Source of the DNA: Pseudorhizobium pelagicum | GTDB lineage: Bacteria; Pseudomonadota; Alphaproteobacteria; Rhizobiales; Rhizobiaceae | DNA: 64,000 nt | Reading direction: 5' to 3' | Assembly: GCA_000722615.1 (NCBI GenBank) | Contig: JOKI01000008.1 | Coordinates: 133,511-197,510, forward strand | Shown: positions 29,836 through 39,343 of the stretch, in pieces | Numbering within the stretch: the first letter of the stretch is position 1 | How the letters are laid out: every line of letters starts with the position of its first letter | Made by a program: the position numbers and the translations under genes | Notes under the pieces: model-generated | The model's input: the letters and a program-made list of their open reading frames with translations, nothing else | Told to the model about the DNA's origin: nothing | The model's database searches: none

Positions 29836-30180
29836 CTACACCCGGATGACATAATCCTTGCGAGTCGTTTCAATCACTTCCCAGGTTCCCCTGAAGCCGG
29901 GCCTGAGGACGAGCCGGTCGCCGGGGCGGAGGTGGAAGGTCTCGCCGCCCTCCTCCGCCACGATCGAATAGCCTTCCAGGATGTGGAAATATTCCCACTC
30001 GTCATAGACGATCCGCCACTTGCCGGGCGTCGATTCCCATACGCCGGCATAGAGGCCGCCGGCGGCCTCCTCGAGGTTCCATGTGCGGAACTGCGGATTG
30101 CCGGAGATCAGCCGGTCGGGCGCAGGCGCACCCTCCTCCGGCTCGATGGCGGTGAGGTCGAAGGCGAGTGCGGCGGACAT
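29836..30180 (-). CDS. Cupin domain protein (DUF861-like)
   Basis: This 114-aa single-domain cupin has the segment WRIVYDEWEYFHILEGYSIV followed by FHLRPGDRLVLRPGFRGTW. These match the small (S)-ureidoglycine aminohydrolase-like/DUF861 cupins that are often encoded near amino-acid or ureide genes. The start MSAALAF at 30180 lies 7 bases after the metY stop, so the two form an operon. The role is not established. Confidence 0.85.
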   Translation of the reverse strand: MSAALAFDLTAIEPEEGAPAPDRLISGNPQFRTWNLEEAAGGLYAGVWESTPGKWRIVYDEWEYFHILEGYSIVAEEGGETFHLRPGDRLVLRPGFRGTWEVIETTRKDYVIRV

Positions 30181-30187
30181 GGCGGCC

Positions 30188-31471
30188 TCAGATCTTTGCG
30201 AGCGATTGTTCGAGGTCGGCGATGATGTCCGCCGGGTCCTCGATGCCAATCGACAGGCGCACCACGTCCGGGCCGGCGCCGGCGGCCACCTGCTGCTCCT
30301 CGGAGAGCTGGCGGTGGGTGGTGGAGGCCGGGTGGATGACGAGCGAGCGGGTGTCGCCGATGTTGGCCAGATGCGAGAACATCTGCAGCCCCTCGACGAA
30401 GGTCTTGCCGGCCTCGTAGCCGCCCTTCAGGCCGAAGGTGAAGACGGCGCCGGAACCCTTCGGCGCATACTGCTGCTGCAGCGCGTGGTTCGGATCGTCC
30501 TCCAGCCCGGAGTAGCTGACCCAGGAGACCTTCTCGTGCGCCTTCAGCCAGGTGGCGGCGGCGAGCGCATTGTCGCAGTGGCGCTGCATCCTGAGCGGTA
30601 GCGTCTCAATGCCGGTCAGGATCATGAAGGCGTTGAACGGCGAGATGGCCGGGCCGAGATCGCGCAGGCCGAGCACCCGGCAGGCGATTGCGAAGGCGAT
30701 GTTGCCGAAGGTCTTGTGCAGCTCGACGCCGGCATATTCCGGACGCGGCTCCGAGAGCATCGGGTAGCGTCCGGACTGCGACCAGTCGAAGGTGCCGCCG
30801 TCGACGATCATGCCGCCCATGGAATTGCCGTGGCCGCCGAGGAATTTCGTCAGCGAATGGACGACGATGTCGGCGCCGTGCTCCAGCGGCCGCAGCAGAT
30901 AGGGGCTCGCCATCGTGTTGTCGACGATCAGCGGCAGGCCGTTGCGCTGCGCGACCTCGGCGATCGCCGCGATGTCGACGAAGGTACCGCCCGGGTTCGC
31001 CAGGCTCTCGATGAAGATGCCCTTGGTGCGTTCGTCGATCTGGCTCTCGAAGCTTGCCGGATCGGCGGGATCGGCCCAGCGGACCTCCCAGCCGAAGTTC
31101 TTGAAGGCATGGCCGAACTGGTTGATGGAGCCGCCATAGAGCTTGCGGGCGGCGAGGAAATTGTCGCCCGGCTGCATGATCGTGTGGAAGACCAGCATCT
31201 GCGCCGCATGGCCGGAGGCGACTGCAAGTGCTGCCGCGCCGCCCTCCAGCGCCGCGACGCGCTCCTCGAGCACCGCCTGTGTCGGGTTCATGATGCGGGT
31301 GTAGATATTGCCGAACTGCTGCAGGCCGAAGAGGGCGGCGGCATGGTCGGCGCTCTCGAAGACGAAGGACGTGGTCTGGTAGATGGGAGTTGTGCGGGCG
31401 CCGGTGGCGGGATCGGGCTGGGCGCCCGCGTGAACGGCAAGCGTCGCAAAGCCCGGATTGTGTGTCGACAT
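30188..31471 (-). CDS. metY: O-acetylhomoserine sulfhydrylase (PLP enzyme)
   Basis: This 427-aa Cys/Met-metabolism PLP enzyme would make homocysteine from O-acetylhomoserine and sulfide. Marks are the N-terminal [39 protein letters not shown] and the PLP lysine K209 in [12 protein letters not shown]. The length with the insert typical of MetY/Met17, rather than MetB/MetC, favours this assignment. ATG 31471 has GGGAGGAAGAC upstream. It leads a two-gene unit with the cupin. Confidence 0.93.
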   Translation of the reverse strand: MSTHNPGFATLAVHAGAQPDPATGARTTPIYQTTSFVFESADHAAALFGLQQFGNIYTRIMNPTQAVLEERVAALEGGAAALAVASGHAAQMLVFHTIMQPGDNFLAARKLYGGSINQFGHAFKNFGWEVRWADPADPASFESQIDERTKGIFIESLANPGGTFVDIAAIAEVAQRNGLPLIVDNTMASPYLLRPLEHGADIVVHSLTKFLGGHGNSMGGMIVDGGTFDWSQSGRYPMLSEPRPEYAGVELHKTFGNIAFAIACRVLGLRDLGPAISPFNAFMILTGIETLPLRMQRHCDNALAAATWLKAHEKVSWVSYSGLEDDPNHALQQQYAPKGSGAVFTFGLKGGYEAGKTFVEGLQMFSHLANIGDTRSLVIHPASTTHRQLSEEQQVAAGAGPDVVRLSIGIEDPADIIADLEQSLAKI

Positions 31472-31522
31472 GTCTTCCTCCCTGAAATGCAGAACTGGTG
31501 TCGCTTCAACAAACCTCCTCGG

Positions 31523-31536
31523 TTGATCCCGATCAA
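31523..31536 (+). promoter_or_regulatory. Perfect FNR/FixK-type box
   Basis: TTGATCCCGATCAA is an exact TTGAT-N4-ATCAA dyad, the consensus site of FNR, FnrN and FixK regulators. Its centre is about 59 bases before the DUF6455 ATG, which fits activation at -41.5 with a short leader. It is 52 bases before metY on the other strand. Confidence 0.8.
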
Positions 31537-31588
31537 GGAAATTCCGTCGACGCAGGCTAGCCTTTCGAGAAACAGAGAGGGGATTGCT

Positions 31589-32017
31589 ATGGAAACCGAT
31601 GCGCACCGCCAGACACAGTCACTGACATCGCGGCTGTTGCAGTGGTGTTCGCAGGCCTGGGAGGCGGCAACCGAGACGGATGTCATCGGCCAGCTGGACG
31701 ACCGGACCTTGGCTGAGCTTTCCCGCGACTGCGGCGTCTCGACCGATCAGCTGAAGCGGCTGGCGAGTGCCGGTCCGCATGCCGCCGACGAGATGGTCGC
31801 CCTGATGCTGGCCATCAACATCGACCCCGCCGAGGTGGCGAGGCTCTATCCGGAGCAGTTCCGCGACATGCAGGTCAACTGCTCGCTCTGCGAATCCAAG
31901 GACCGCTGCCGGCACGACCTCGGCGAGCAGGTCATCGATCGGGAATATCTCCGCTACTGCAGCAACGCCGACCATCTGAAGGCGCTGCAGCAGGAGGCGC
32001 CGCTGCTGATGGCCTGA
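31589..32017 (+). CDS. DUF6455 protein with a four-cysteine motif
   Basis: This 142-aa soluble protein is largely helical and ends in a cysteine-rich domain with C98-x2-C101-x5-C107-x16-C124 (CSLCESKDRC then YLRYCSNAD). The pattern suggests a metal or Fe-S site. The ATG at 31589 has AGAGAGGGG upstream. A perfect FNR/FixK box lies 53 bases before it, so oxygen-dependent expression is likely. The exact function of the family is not known to me. Confidence 0.85.
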   Translation: METDAHRQTQSLTSRLLQWCSQAWEAATETDVIGQLDDRTLAELSRDCGVSTDQLKRLASAGPHAADEMVALMLAINIDPAEVARLYPEQFRDMQVNCSLCESKDRCRHDLGEQVIDREYLRYCSNADHLKALQQEAPLLMA

Positions 32018-32020
32018 GCG

Positions 32021-32449
32021 TCAGGCCACCAGGCGCGGGTATTCGATCGCCGGGCAACGGTTCATCACCACCTTGATACCGGCGGCCTCCGCCTTGGCGG
32101 CAGCATCATCGTCGCGCACACCGAGCTGCCCCCAGATCACCTGGGGCGGCTGCGGCAAGGCCGCCGCCTCGGCGACGATCCCGTCCAGGAATTCCGGTGC
32201 CCGGAAGACATCGACCATGTCGACCGGCTGCGGAATGTCCGACAGCTTCGCATAGACCGTCTGCCCGAGGATCTCCTTGCCCGCCTGCCCCGGATTGACC
32301 GGGATCACCGTATAGCCCTTCGACAGCAGGAAGCGCATGACGCCGTTGCTCGGACGGTCGGGGTTCGGCGAGGCGCCGAGCAGCGCGATCGTCTTCGTCG
32401 TCTTCAGGATGTCGGCGATATAGGCGTCGTCGTAGCGGTCGTGGTTCAT
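32021..32449 (-). CDS. CoA-binding protein (YccU-like)
   Basis: This 142-aa Rossmann-fold protein has the family start region KTIALLGASPNPDRPSNGVMRFLLSKGY, which forms the dinucleotide/CoA-binding loop, and the downstream VIWGQLGVRDDDAA and MNRCPAIEYPRL. Proteins of this family bind CoA; a precise cell function is not settled. ATG 32449 has GGAGGCTACCC upstream. Its stop lies 3 bases from the convergent DUF6455 gene. Confidence 0.9.
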   Translation of the reverse strand: MNHDRYDDAYIADILKTTKTIALLGASPNPDRPSNGVMRFLLSKGYTVIPVNPGQAGKEILGQTVYAKLSDIPQPVDMVDVFRAPEFLDGIVAEAAALPQPPQVIWGQLGVRDDDAAAKAEAAGIKVVMNRCPAIEYPRLVA

Positions 32450-32589
32450 GGGTAGCCTCCGGAGAAAAACGAACTCACTCCAAGATCTAGGGACGCTTGA
32501 CGGGAATGGACACCCCGCGGCGCATTTTTGACAGCCTCCTCCCGATCGGTCATGCACCTACCGAGGTCGCATCGAGTGGAGGAGAACAC

Positions 32590-33021
32590 ATGCAGCCGAT
32601 CATGACCGTCCGGGAGATCGAGGATTTTCTCGACCGGGAGTTTCCGCAGATCCATGCCGACGGGCGGGTTCTCTCCATCGCCGATTTGCGTCCCGGTGGT
32701 CTCACCATGCGCTTCGACCCGCAGGAGCGACACCTGCGGCCCGGCGCCACCATTTCCGGCCCCTCGATGGTGATGGTCGCGGATGTCGCCGCCTATGCCG
32801 CCATCCTGGCGCATCTCGGTCCGGTGGCGCTGGCGGTGACCACCAGCCTCAACGTCAACTTCCTGCGCAAGCCGGAGATGCAGCCAATGTTCTGCGATTG
32901 CAGGATCCTGAAGCTCGGCAAGCGGCTGGCGGTCATCGACGCCATCCTGCGGCAGGACGGCCTGCAGGACGCCGTGGCGCAGGCGACCGTGACCTATTCG
33001 ATTCCTCCGGTCGGACGGTGA
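32590..33021 (+). CDS. PaaI-family hotdog thioesterase
   Basis: This 143-aa hotdog-fold protein has the central helix region RPGATISGPSMVMVADVAAYAAILAHLG, with the acidic residue of the active site in VADVAAY. The strand TTSLNVNFLRKPEM follows. It probably hydrolyses an acyl-CoA of unknown type. The ATG at 32590 has GGAGAACAC just upstream; a longer frame lacks a signal. Confidence 0.88.
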   Translation: MQPIMTVREIEDFLDREFPQIHADGRVLSIADLRPGGLTMRFDPQERHLRPGATISGPSMVMVADVAAYAAILAHLGPVALAVTTSLNVNFLRKPEMQPMFCDCRILKLGKRLAVIDAILRQDGLQDAVAQATVTYSIPPVGR

Positions 33022-33025
33022 TTGT

Positions 33026-33047
33026 ATGGGGTACTTGATTACCCCAT
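33026..33047 (+). terminator. Hairpin after the thioesterase gene
   Basis: ATGGGGTA, loop CTTGAT, TACCCCAT is a perfect 8-bp stem starting 5 bases after the thioesterase stop. No strong T run follows, so it may end transcripts weakly or protect a 3' end. Confidence 0.5.
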
Positions 33048-33101
33048 CACCAAGCCGATGATTTTGCTATCTAATTTTTCCGAGGCCGCAAAACCCGCAT
33101 C

Positions 33102-33130
33102 TTGACCGGGAAAAGGGCTGCCGGTATAAA
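33102..33130 (+). promoter_or_regulatory. Strong housekeeping promoter of rplM-rpsI
   Basis: TTGACC at 33102-33107, then exactly 17 bases, then TATAAA at 33125-33130. This is a near-consensus sigma-70 promoter. It leaves a leader of about 120 nt before rplM. Confidence 0.75.
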
Positions 33131-33258
33131 CCGCCACAGATTGCGGGCCCCTGCGGCCTGCTTTCTCTTTTGGCGCAATGCCGCCAATTCAAGCAACAAG
33201 AAACGCCCTTGCTTCGAAGCTTTCGAAGGCTCGGGTCCAGATGTAGAAAGCACACACC

Positions 33259-33723
33259 ATGTCAACCTTCGTTCAGAAGCCCGCCGAGGTGGAGAAGAAG
33301 TGGGTGATCATCGACGCGGAAGGTCTCGTCGTCGGTCGTCTCGCCACCCTCGTTGCAAACCGCCTGCGCGGCAAGCACAAGGCCACCTACACCCCCCACG
33401 TCGACGATGGCGACAATGTCATCATCATCAACGCGGAAAAGATCGTCCTGACCGGCAAGAAGTACACCGACAAGAAGTACTTCTGGCACACCGGTTACCC
33501 GGGCGGCATCAAGGAGCGCACTGCTCGCCAGATCATCGAAGGCCGTTTCCCGGAACGCGTCGTTGAGAAGGCTATCGAGCGCATGATCCCGCGTGGCCCG
33601 CTCGGCCGTCGCCAGATGAAGAACCTGCGCGTTTACGCCGGCTCGAACCATCCCCATGAAGCACAGCAGCCGGTCGCTCTCGACGTGGCATCGCTGAACA
33701 GCAAGAACGTAAGGAGCGCCTGA
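33259..33723 (+). CDS. rplM: 50S ribosomal protein L13
   Basis: This 154-aa large-subunit protein binds 23S rRNA early in assembly. It shows the L13 core [16 protein letters not shown], then [19 protein letters not shown] and the basic [18 protein letters not shown]. It forms the usual operon with rpsI, whose ATG lies 2 bases after the rplM stop. Confidence 0.98.
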   Translation: MSTFVQKPAEVEKKWVIIDAEGLVVGRLATLVANRLRGKHKATYTPHVDDGDNVIIINAEKIVLTGKKYTDKKYFWHTGYPGGIKERTARQIIEGRFPERVVEKAIERMIPRGPLGRRQMKNLRVYAGSNHPHEAQQPVALDVASLNSKNVRSA

Positions 33724-33725
33724 TA

Positions 33726-34193
33726 ATGGCCGATCTCTCCTCTCTGAAGGACCTCGCTCCGGCGGCTGAAAACCAGGCTCCGGTTCACGTCCGCAAGGTC
33801 GACACCCTCGGCCGCTCCTATGCCACCGGCAAGCGCAAGAACGCCATCGCCCGCGTCTGGATCAAGGCCGGCTCCGGCAAGATCATCGTCAACGGCAAGG
33901 ACTTCTCCGCCTATTTCGCACGTCCCGTGCTGCAGATGATCCTGCAGCAGCCGGTCGTCGCAGCTGCCCGCACGGGCCAGTTCGACGTCATCGCAACGGT
34001 GACCGGCGGCGGTCTCTCCGGCCAGGCCGGTGCCGTTCGTCACGGCATCTCCAAGGCGCTGACCTACTTCGAGCCCAGCCTGCGCGGCGTGCTCAAGAAG
34101 GGCGGCTTCCTGACCCGCGACAGCCGCGTCGTCGAGCGCAAGAAGTACGGCAAGGCGAAGGCCCGCCGGTCCTTCCAGTTCTCCAAGCGCTAA
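33726..34193 (+). CDS. rpsI: 30S ribosomal protein S9
   Basis: This 155-aa small-subunit protein carries the C-terminal [11 protein letters not shown] tail, which reaches the decoding centre and contacts P-site tRNA. It also has the S9 core [20 protein letters not shown] and [14 protein letters not shown]. An N-terminal extension of about 30 residues is usual in alphaproteobacteria. It is the second gene of the rplM operon and is followed by a strong terminator. Confidence 0.98.
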   Translation: MADLSSLKDLAPAAENQAPVHVRKVDTLGRSYATGKRKNAIARVWIKAGSGKIIVNGKDFSAYFARPVLQMILQQPVVAAARTGQFDVIATVTGGGLSGQAGAVRHGISKALTYFEPSLRGVLKKGGFLTRDSRVVERKKYGKAKARRSFQFSKR

Positions 34194-34220
34194 TCCCGCT
34201 CGGACAATACCATTCGAAAA

Positions 34221-34245
34221 GGCGGGGCTTCGGCTCCGCCTTTTT
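34221..34245 (+). terminator. Terminator of rplM-rpsI
   Basis: GGCGGGGC, tetraloop TTCG, GCTCCGCC (34221-34240, one G:T pair) followed by TTTTT. The stable TTCG loop and T run make a strong intrinsic terminator. Confidence 0.9.
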
Positions 34246-34310
34246 CTTTTGCGGCTTGTATTTGGAGCGAGGCCGGAGCAGTTTTCCGCGACAACAGGAT
34301 ACCAGCGGAC

Positions 34311-35264
34311 ATGCCCCGGAAAACCATCGATCACGCCTTCACCTCCCGCAGCCTCACCGCCGCTGCCAGCGACCCGACCTTTGCCGGCGCCCTCTCCTTC
34401 ATGCGCCGCAGGTTCACCAAGAATCTCAAGGGCGTCGATACGGTGGTCTGGGGCATCCCCTTCGACGCCGCGACTTCCAACCGCCCCGGCGCCCGCTTCG
34501 GGCCGCAGGCGATCCGCCGGGCGTCGGCCATCTTCGACAATGATCCGCAGTATCCCTTCGGGCACAATCTCTTCGAGCAGATGGCGGTGATCGACTACGG
34601 TGATTGCCTGCTCGACTACGGCAACCACCACAAGACGCCGGCGACCATCGAACGGGAGGCGGCCCGCATCATCGCGGGGGGCGCCTTCCTGCTGACGCTC
34701 GGAGGCGATCACTTCATCACCTGGCCGCTGCTGAAGGCGCATGCGGCCAAGCACGGACCGCTGGCGCTCGTGCAGTTCGACGCACACCAGGACACCTGGT
34801 TCGACGACAACCGGCGCATCGACCACGGCTCCTTCGTGGCGCGTGCCGCCCGCGAGGGGCTGATCGACACGAACCGCTCCATTCAGGTCGGCATCCGCAC
34901 CCATGCGCCGGAGGATTGCGGCATCCGCATGCTCTACGGGCATGAGCTGGAGGAGATGACGGCGGAGCAGATCGCGCAGGCGATCCTTCAGCAGGTCGGT
35001 GACGCGCCGGCCTATCTCACCTTCGATATCGACTGCCTCGACCCCGCTTTTGCCCCAGGGACCGGCACCCCGGTCGCAGGCGGCCCGTCGAGCGCCAAGA
35101 TCCTCTCGGTGCTGCACAGGCTGAAGGGCGTCGATGTCCGTGGCGCCGACGTCGTCGAGGTGGCGCCGGCCTACGATCACGCCGATATCACCGCCATTGC
35201 AGGCGCTACCGTCGCGATGTATATGCTCGGCCTGCGTGCGGAGCGCCTTTCCGCCGGCACATGA
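34311..35264 (+). CDS. speB: Agmatinase / ureohydrolase family protein
   Basis: This 317-aa Mn2+-dependent ureohydrolase has metal ligands in GGDH (131-134), FDAHQDT (156-162) and [16 protein letters not shown] near 238. The family splits agmatine to putrescine and urea; related members act on guanidinobutyrate or guanidine. SpeB-type agmatinase is the best guess by overall sequence, but the substrate is not proven. It lies just upstream of argC, and both enzymes touch arginine-derived metabolism. Confidence 0.88.
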   Translation: MPRKTIDHAFTSRSLTAAASDPTFAGALSFMRRRFTKNLKGVDTVVWGIPFDAATSNRPGARFGPQAIRRASAIFDNDPQYPFGHNLFEQMAVIDYGDCLLDYGNHHKTPATIEREAARIIAGGAFLLTLGGDHFITWPLLKAHAAKHGPLALVQFDAHQDTWFDDNRRIDHGSFVARAAREGLIDTNRSIQVGIRTHAPEDCGIRMLYGHELEEMTAEQIAQAILQQVGDAPAYLTFDIDCLDPAFAPGTGTPVAGGPSSAKILSVLHRLKGVDVRGADVVEVAPAYDHADITAIAGATVAMYMLGLRAERLSAGT

Positions 35265-35334
35265 CGGCTTTCCGGAGCTCAGGACCTCGGGTCCGCCGCT
35301 TCGGGCAAGCGATCGAAACAACAGGGTATCGACC

Positions 35335-36264
35335 ATGGCGAAGATCTTCATCGACGGCGAACACGGCACCACGGGCCTGCAGATCCGCACCCGCCTCGCC
35401 GCCCGCCGCGACGTGGAGATCCTGTCGATCCCCGAGGCCGAGCGCCGCAATGCCGCCATGCGCGAGGATCTGCTCAACAGCGCCGACATCGCCATCCTCT
35501 GCCTGCCGGACGACGCCTCGCGCGAAGCCGTCGGCATGCTGTCGGGCAACAACAGTGTCCGGATCATCGACACGTCGACGGCCTACCGCACCGATCCGAA
35601 CTGGGCCTACGGTTTTGCCGAGATGGACAAGGCGCAGGCGGCGAAGATCCGCGCCGCGCGCCTGGTGTCCAACCCCGGCTGCTATCCGACCGGCGCCATC
35701 GGCCTGATCCGGCCCCTGCGGGCGGCCGGCATCCTGCCCGACGACTATCCGGTCAGCGTCAACGCCGTCTCCGGCTATACGGGCGGCGGCAAGCAGATGA
35801 TCGCGCAGATGGAAGATCAGACCCGCGACGACGCCATCCAGGCGAACCACTTCCTCTACGGCCTGTCGCTGAAGCACAAGCACGTGCCGGAGATGACGAT
35901 CCACGGACTGCTCGACCAGGCGCCGCTGTTTGCGCCGTCGGTCGGACGCTTCCCGCAGGGGATGATCGTGCAGGTGCCGCTCTTCCTGCACAACCTGAAG
36001 AACGGGTTCACCCGCGAGAGCATCCACAAGGCGCTCGTCGGGCATTACGCCGGACAGGATGTCGTCGAGGTCGTCGGGCTCGAGGAAGCCAACGGGCTTG
36101 CCCGCATCGACGCCGAGGAACTCGCCGGCAAGGACACGATGAAGCTCTTCGTCTTCGGCAGCGCCGGCGGCGAGCACGTCAATCTCGTGGCGGTGCTCGA
36201 CAACCTCGGCAAGGGCGCCTCGGGGGCCGCCGTGCAGAACATGGATCTGATGCTGTCGGCCTGA
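35335..36264 (+). CDS. argC: N-acetyl-gamma-glutamyl-phosphate reductase
   Basis: This 309-aa short (type 2) ArgC catalyses the NADPH-dependent third step of arginine synthesis. The Rossmann start [19 protein letters not shown], the catalytic C116 in SNPGCYPTG and the VSGYTGGGK loop are present. The ATG at 35335 is 70 bases after speB. In rhizobia argC often follows rpsI, so the position is conserved. Confidence 0.95.
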   Translation: MAKIFIDGEHGTTGLQIRTRLAARRDVEILSIPEAERRNAAMREDLLNSADIAILCLPDDASREAVGMLSGNNSVRIIDTSTAYRTDPNWAYGFAEMDKAQAAKIRAARLVSNPGCYPTGAIGLIRPLRAAGILPDDYPVSVNAVSGYTGGGKQMIAQMEDQTRDDAIQANHFLYGLSLKHKHVPEMTIHGLLDQAPLFAPSVGRFPQGMIVQVPLFLHNLKNGFTRESIHKALVGHYAGQDVVEVVGLEEANGLARIDAEELAGKDTMKLFVFGSAGGEHVNLVAVLDNLGKGASGAAVQNMDLMLSA

Positions 36265-36342
36265 ATTGAGCGCAGGATCGCCGGTCCAAAAACCACTAAC
36301 TGTAAAACGGCTTAGCAGGCGAGCTGCGGTGCCTGGAAATGC

Positions 36343-36470
36343 CCTCTTCTCCCCAACGGGGAGAAGAGCCGAGCGGATGCGAGGCGATGAGGGAGTGCGA
36401 AGCCATTGCTCATCCGGCCCCCCTCATCCGGCGCTACGCGCCACCTTCTCCCCGCTGGGGAGAAGACGAG
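36343..36470. repeat. Rhizobial intergenic palindromic element (RIME-like)
   Basis: Two copies of the dyad CTTCTCCCC-N3-GGGGAGAAG (36346-36366 and 36445-36465) frame about 78 bases. That stretch contains CCCCTCATCCGG and the palindrome GGCGCTACGCGCC (36430-36442). This layout matches short mosaic repeats scattered between rhizobial genes. It lies between convergent argC and ctaA and may act in transcript ending. Confidence 0.75.
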
Positions 36471-36518
36471 CGGACAGCGCACAGCCCCTTGCAGAAATCG
36501 TCGCAGCCCTTTTGACTC

Positions 36519-37619
36519 TCAGTTCCTGACCTCCACCGTCACTTCCTGCGGATATTCACCGGCGAAGCCGCGCCAGTGGGCGACGGCGAAGCCGAGGACG
36601 ATCAGGGCCATGCCCTGGTGCAGGAGTGCGGTGTGCAGGTGCACCTGCGAGAGCAGCGTCAGGATGCCGATGCCGGCCTGCATGCAGATCAGCGCAAACA
36701 GCACGACCGACCGCCGCGCATGCGTCGTGCCCGCCGCGTCACGCAGCATCGCCACCATGTGCCACAGCGCCAGCAGCAGCAGCGTGTAGGCTCCCATGCG
36801 GTGCACGAACTGCACCGTCTTCGGGTTCTCGAAGAGGTTGATCCACCAGGGCTGCTGCACGAAGAGGCCGCTCGGCACGAGCGCGCCGTCCATCAGCGGC
36901 CAGGTGTTGTAGCTCAGCCCCGCATCCAGTCCGGCGACGAGCGCGCCGAGATAGATCTGCACCAGACAGAAGACCGCCAGCAGGACCGCGCCCGCCTTCC
37001 CTCGCCCGGCCGCGGCCGGGTGGCCGCTGTGGGGAGAGAGGCCGCGCATGATCCAGACGCAGGCCGAAAAGATCAGGCAGGCGATCGTCAGGTGGACCGC
37101 CAGCCGGTACTGCGAGACGCTGGTGAGCTTGCTCAGGCCCGACGACACCATCCACCAGCCGATAAAACCCTGGAAGCCGCCGAGCGCCAGGAGACCGATC
37201 AGCGGCCGGCGGATGCGCGGCTCGATCTTGCCGCTCAGCCAGAAGAACAGGAGCGGCACGGCAAAGACGACGCCGATGGCCCGCGCCAGGAAGCGGTGGG
37301 CCCACTCCCACCAGAAGATCGACTGGAATTCGCCAAGCGTCATGCCCTTGTTGATCTGCTGGTACTGCGGAATGCGCTTGTAGAGGTCGAACTCCTCCTG
37401 CCATTCCTCGGCAGAAAGCGGCGGCACCACGCCGTGGATCGGCTTCCATTCGGTGATGGACAGGCCGGAATCGGTCAACCGGGTCGCGCCCCCGACGAGC
37501 ACCAGACAGAAGAGCGTGAAGATGACGACGCCGAGCCAGATGCGCACCACCTTGCGGTCGCTCTCGCGCCGGCGCGTGTGGGACATGATTTGCGCTGCGG
37601 TTACATCGGCCACTGACAT
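36519..37619 (-). CDS. ctaA: Heme A synthase (COX15/CtaA)
   Basis: This 366-aa inner-membrane enzyme oxidises heme O to heme A for aa3-type cytochrome oxidase. Eight hydrophobic helices are visible. Conserved pieces are [21 protein letters not shown] after helix 1, [13 protein letters not shown] (first haem-ligand His), [13 protein letters not shown] and QFVHRMGAY (later His residues). It lacks the cysteine pair of Gram-positive CtaA, as usual for alphaproteobacteria. ATG 37619 has AGGAGCG upstream. Confidence 0.95.
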   Translation of the reverse strand: MSVADVTAAQIMSHTRRRESDRKVVRIWLGVVIFTLFCLVLVGGATRLTDSGLSITEWKPIHGVVPPLSAEEWQEEFDLYKRIPQYQQINKGMTLGEFQSIFWWEWAHRFLARAIGVVFAVPLLFFWLSGKIEPRIRRPLIGLLALGGFQGFIGWWMVSSGLSKLTSVSQYRLAVHLTIACLIFSACVWIMRGLSPHSGHPAAAGRGKAGAVLLAVFCLVQIYLGALVAGLDAGLSYNTWPLMDGALVPSGLFVQQPWWINLFENPKTVQFVHRMGAYTLLLLALWHMVAMLRDAAGTTHARRSVVLFALICMQAGIGILTLLSQVHLHTALLHQGMALIVLGFAVAHWRGFAGEYPQEVTVEVRN

Positions 37620-37791
37620 CGTCGCTCCTGAGGTCTGCCCTGGGGGTCTGCCCTGGGGATTTGGAGGGGCGGCAAGACGCCCCATCACTCAGGCGTTGAT
37701 TTGCCCCATGGACCCGTGCAAAACAAGCCCCAGCGCTTTGCGGCATGCCGTCGCGGCCTGATGCACGCCACTGCCGCCGGGAGAAAAGAGA

Positions 37792-38004
37792 ATGCCGCAA
37801 AGGTTGCGGAGCTTCATCGGGACCATCCTGATCATCTGCCTGGTGATCCTGTACGCGCTTCTGGCGACGACCGTCGCGACGCTGACGCTCGCCACCTCCC
37901 CGTGGTGGGTGCACCTCCTCTACTTCCTGCTGTCCGGCCTGCTGTGGATCCTGCCCGCCATGCTGATCATCAAGTGGATGGCCGGCCCGCGGCCGCGCGA
38001 CTGA
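37792..38004 (+). CDS. DUF2842 small membrane protein
   Basis: This 70-aa protein has two membrane helices (residues about 8-31 and 39-62) and ends in the basic KWMAGPRPRD. It matches the DUF2842 family found across alphaproteobacteria, usually beside ctaA or cytochrome oxidase genes. Here it is divergent from ctaA, so a link to cytochrome oxidase biogenesis is plausible but unproven. Confidence 0.85.
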   Translation: MPQRLRSFIGTILIICLVILYALLATTVATLTLATSPWWVHLLYFLLSGLLWILPAMLIIKWMAGPRPRD

Positions 38005-38123
38005 CCCCGCGTCCCGCCGGGATTAACCACGCGCGCTAAAGTTCATGCCGAAGTCAGGCTTTGTAAACTTGTTCTCCAGCGAGATCGGCTATGGTCCGCC
38101 TGCGATGAGAGGTGGGTGACGAG

Positions 38124-39335
38124 ATGCCCCGTTTGAGCGTGCGCACGGACATGGACGCGGAAGACATTGGACTGCCGGGAGCGGTGGCGCCGGCCTTGTC
38201 GTCGGCCGTCTTCGACGTGGTCACCTCGCCCGCTCTCATAGAAGCCGAATGGCGATCGCTCGAAAGCCTGCCCAGAAACTCTCTCGACCAAAGCTACGAC
38301 TGGTGCTGCGCCTGGTGGAACGCGCACGCGCTGTCGCCGGTCATCCTGCGCGCCCGGCTCGGCGAGCGTACGGTCATGCTGCTGCCGCTTGAAATCATCT
38401 CCCGGTACGGGCTGCGCACGGCGCGCCTGCCCGGGGAGCGTTTCAACAACCTCAACACCGGCCTTTTCAGCGCGGATTTTCCAGCCCTCGACGGTGATGC
38501 GCTGAGCACCTTCACCTCGGCACTCTGCCGGTGCCTGTCGCCTCTGGCGGACACGCTCGTGCTGGATTGCATACCGGTTGCCTGGGGCGGCGCGCCTTCT
38601 CCGCTCGCCGGCCTTGCCGCAATGGAAAATCCGAACCCCTCCTTCCAGCTTCCGCTGCTTGCGACCATGGACGAGACGATCGCCCAGCTGAACGCCAAGA
38701 CCCGCCGCAAGCGCTTCCGGCAGCAGTGCCGCCGGCTGGAGGCGATCGGCGGGTTCGAACACTATTGCCCTGCCGGCAGAGACGAACAGCACGCCCTGCT
38801 CGACCTGTTCTTCCAGCAGAAGGCGGAGCGGTTCTCGGGCTTCGGGCTTCCCGACGTCTTCCAGCCGCCGCAGGTCCGGCGTTTCCTCCACGACCTCATC
38901 GACCGATCCGGATCCGGCCCGGACACGGCGTTGACGATGCACGCCCTTCGCCTGCACGGAGAACACGAGGGAAGCCTCGTCGCCATCAGCGGGCTTTCGC
39001 GCAAGGGCGGCCATGTGCTGTGCCAGTTCGGCTCGATCGACGACAAGCTCTGCGCCGATGCCAGCCCCGGCGAACTGCTGTTCTGGCTGATGATCGAAGA
39101 AGCCTGTCTCGAGGGGGCTTCCGTCTTCGACTTCGGCGTCGGCGACCAGCCCTACAAGCGCAGCTGGTGCACGCAGATGACGGTGACGCGCGACCTCGTC
39201 CTGCCGCTGACCGCGAAGGGCCGCATGGCCATGCCGGCCATTCAAGGCCTCGGCAGTCTTCGGCTGGCGATCAAACGCCAACCGAAGCTTTATGCCCTGG
39301 TTCAGAAATTCCGCGCACTGCTGCGCCGCTCGTAG
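38124..39335 (+). CDS. CelD/BcsL-type GNAT acetyltransferase
   Basis: This roughly 403-aa protein resembles the CelD/BcsL-type acyltransferases (Acetyltransf_6) found in bacterial polysaccharide loci. It begins with a short N-terminal extension and then SLPRNSLDQSYDWCCAWWNAH. It has the charged TRRKRFRQQCRRLEAIGG near residue 195 and a C-terminal GNAT-like core with VFDFGVGDQPYKRSW. It likely adds an acyl group to, or helps shape, the exopolysaccharide made by the neighbouring genes. It is convergent with the co-polymerase gene, with an 8-base gap. A GTG at 38112 is an alternative start. Confidence 0.82.
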   Translation: MPRLSVRTDMDAEDIGLPGAVAPALSSAVFDVVTSPALIEAEWRSLESLPRNSLDQSYDWCCAWWNAHALSPVILRARLGERTVMLLPLEIISRYGLRTARLPGERFNNLNTGLFSADFPALDGDALSTFTSALCRCLSPLADTLVLDCIPVAWGGAPSPLAGLAAMENPNPSFQLPLLATMDETIAQLNAKTRRKRFRQQCRRLEAIGGFEHYCPAGRDEQHALLDLFFQQKAERFSGFGLPDVFQPPQVRRFLHDLIDRSGSGPDTALTMHALRLHGEHEGSLVAISGLSRKGGHVLCQFGSIDDKLCADASPGELLFWLMIEEACLEGASVFDFGVGDQPYKRSWCTQMTVTRDLVLPLTAKGRMAMPAIQGLGSLRLAIKRQPKLYALVQKFRALLRRS

Positions 39336-39343
39336 GCGCAGCC

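Noticed and set aside
31472-31588. SAM-II riboswitch upstream of metY
   Set aside because: Alphaproteobacterial methionine genes often carry one, but the characteristic pseudoknot sequences are absent here.
37633-37660. Tandem GTCTGCCCTGGGG duplication upstream of ctaA
   Set aside because: It is a single short duplication in a GC-rich spacer with no link to a known binding site.
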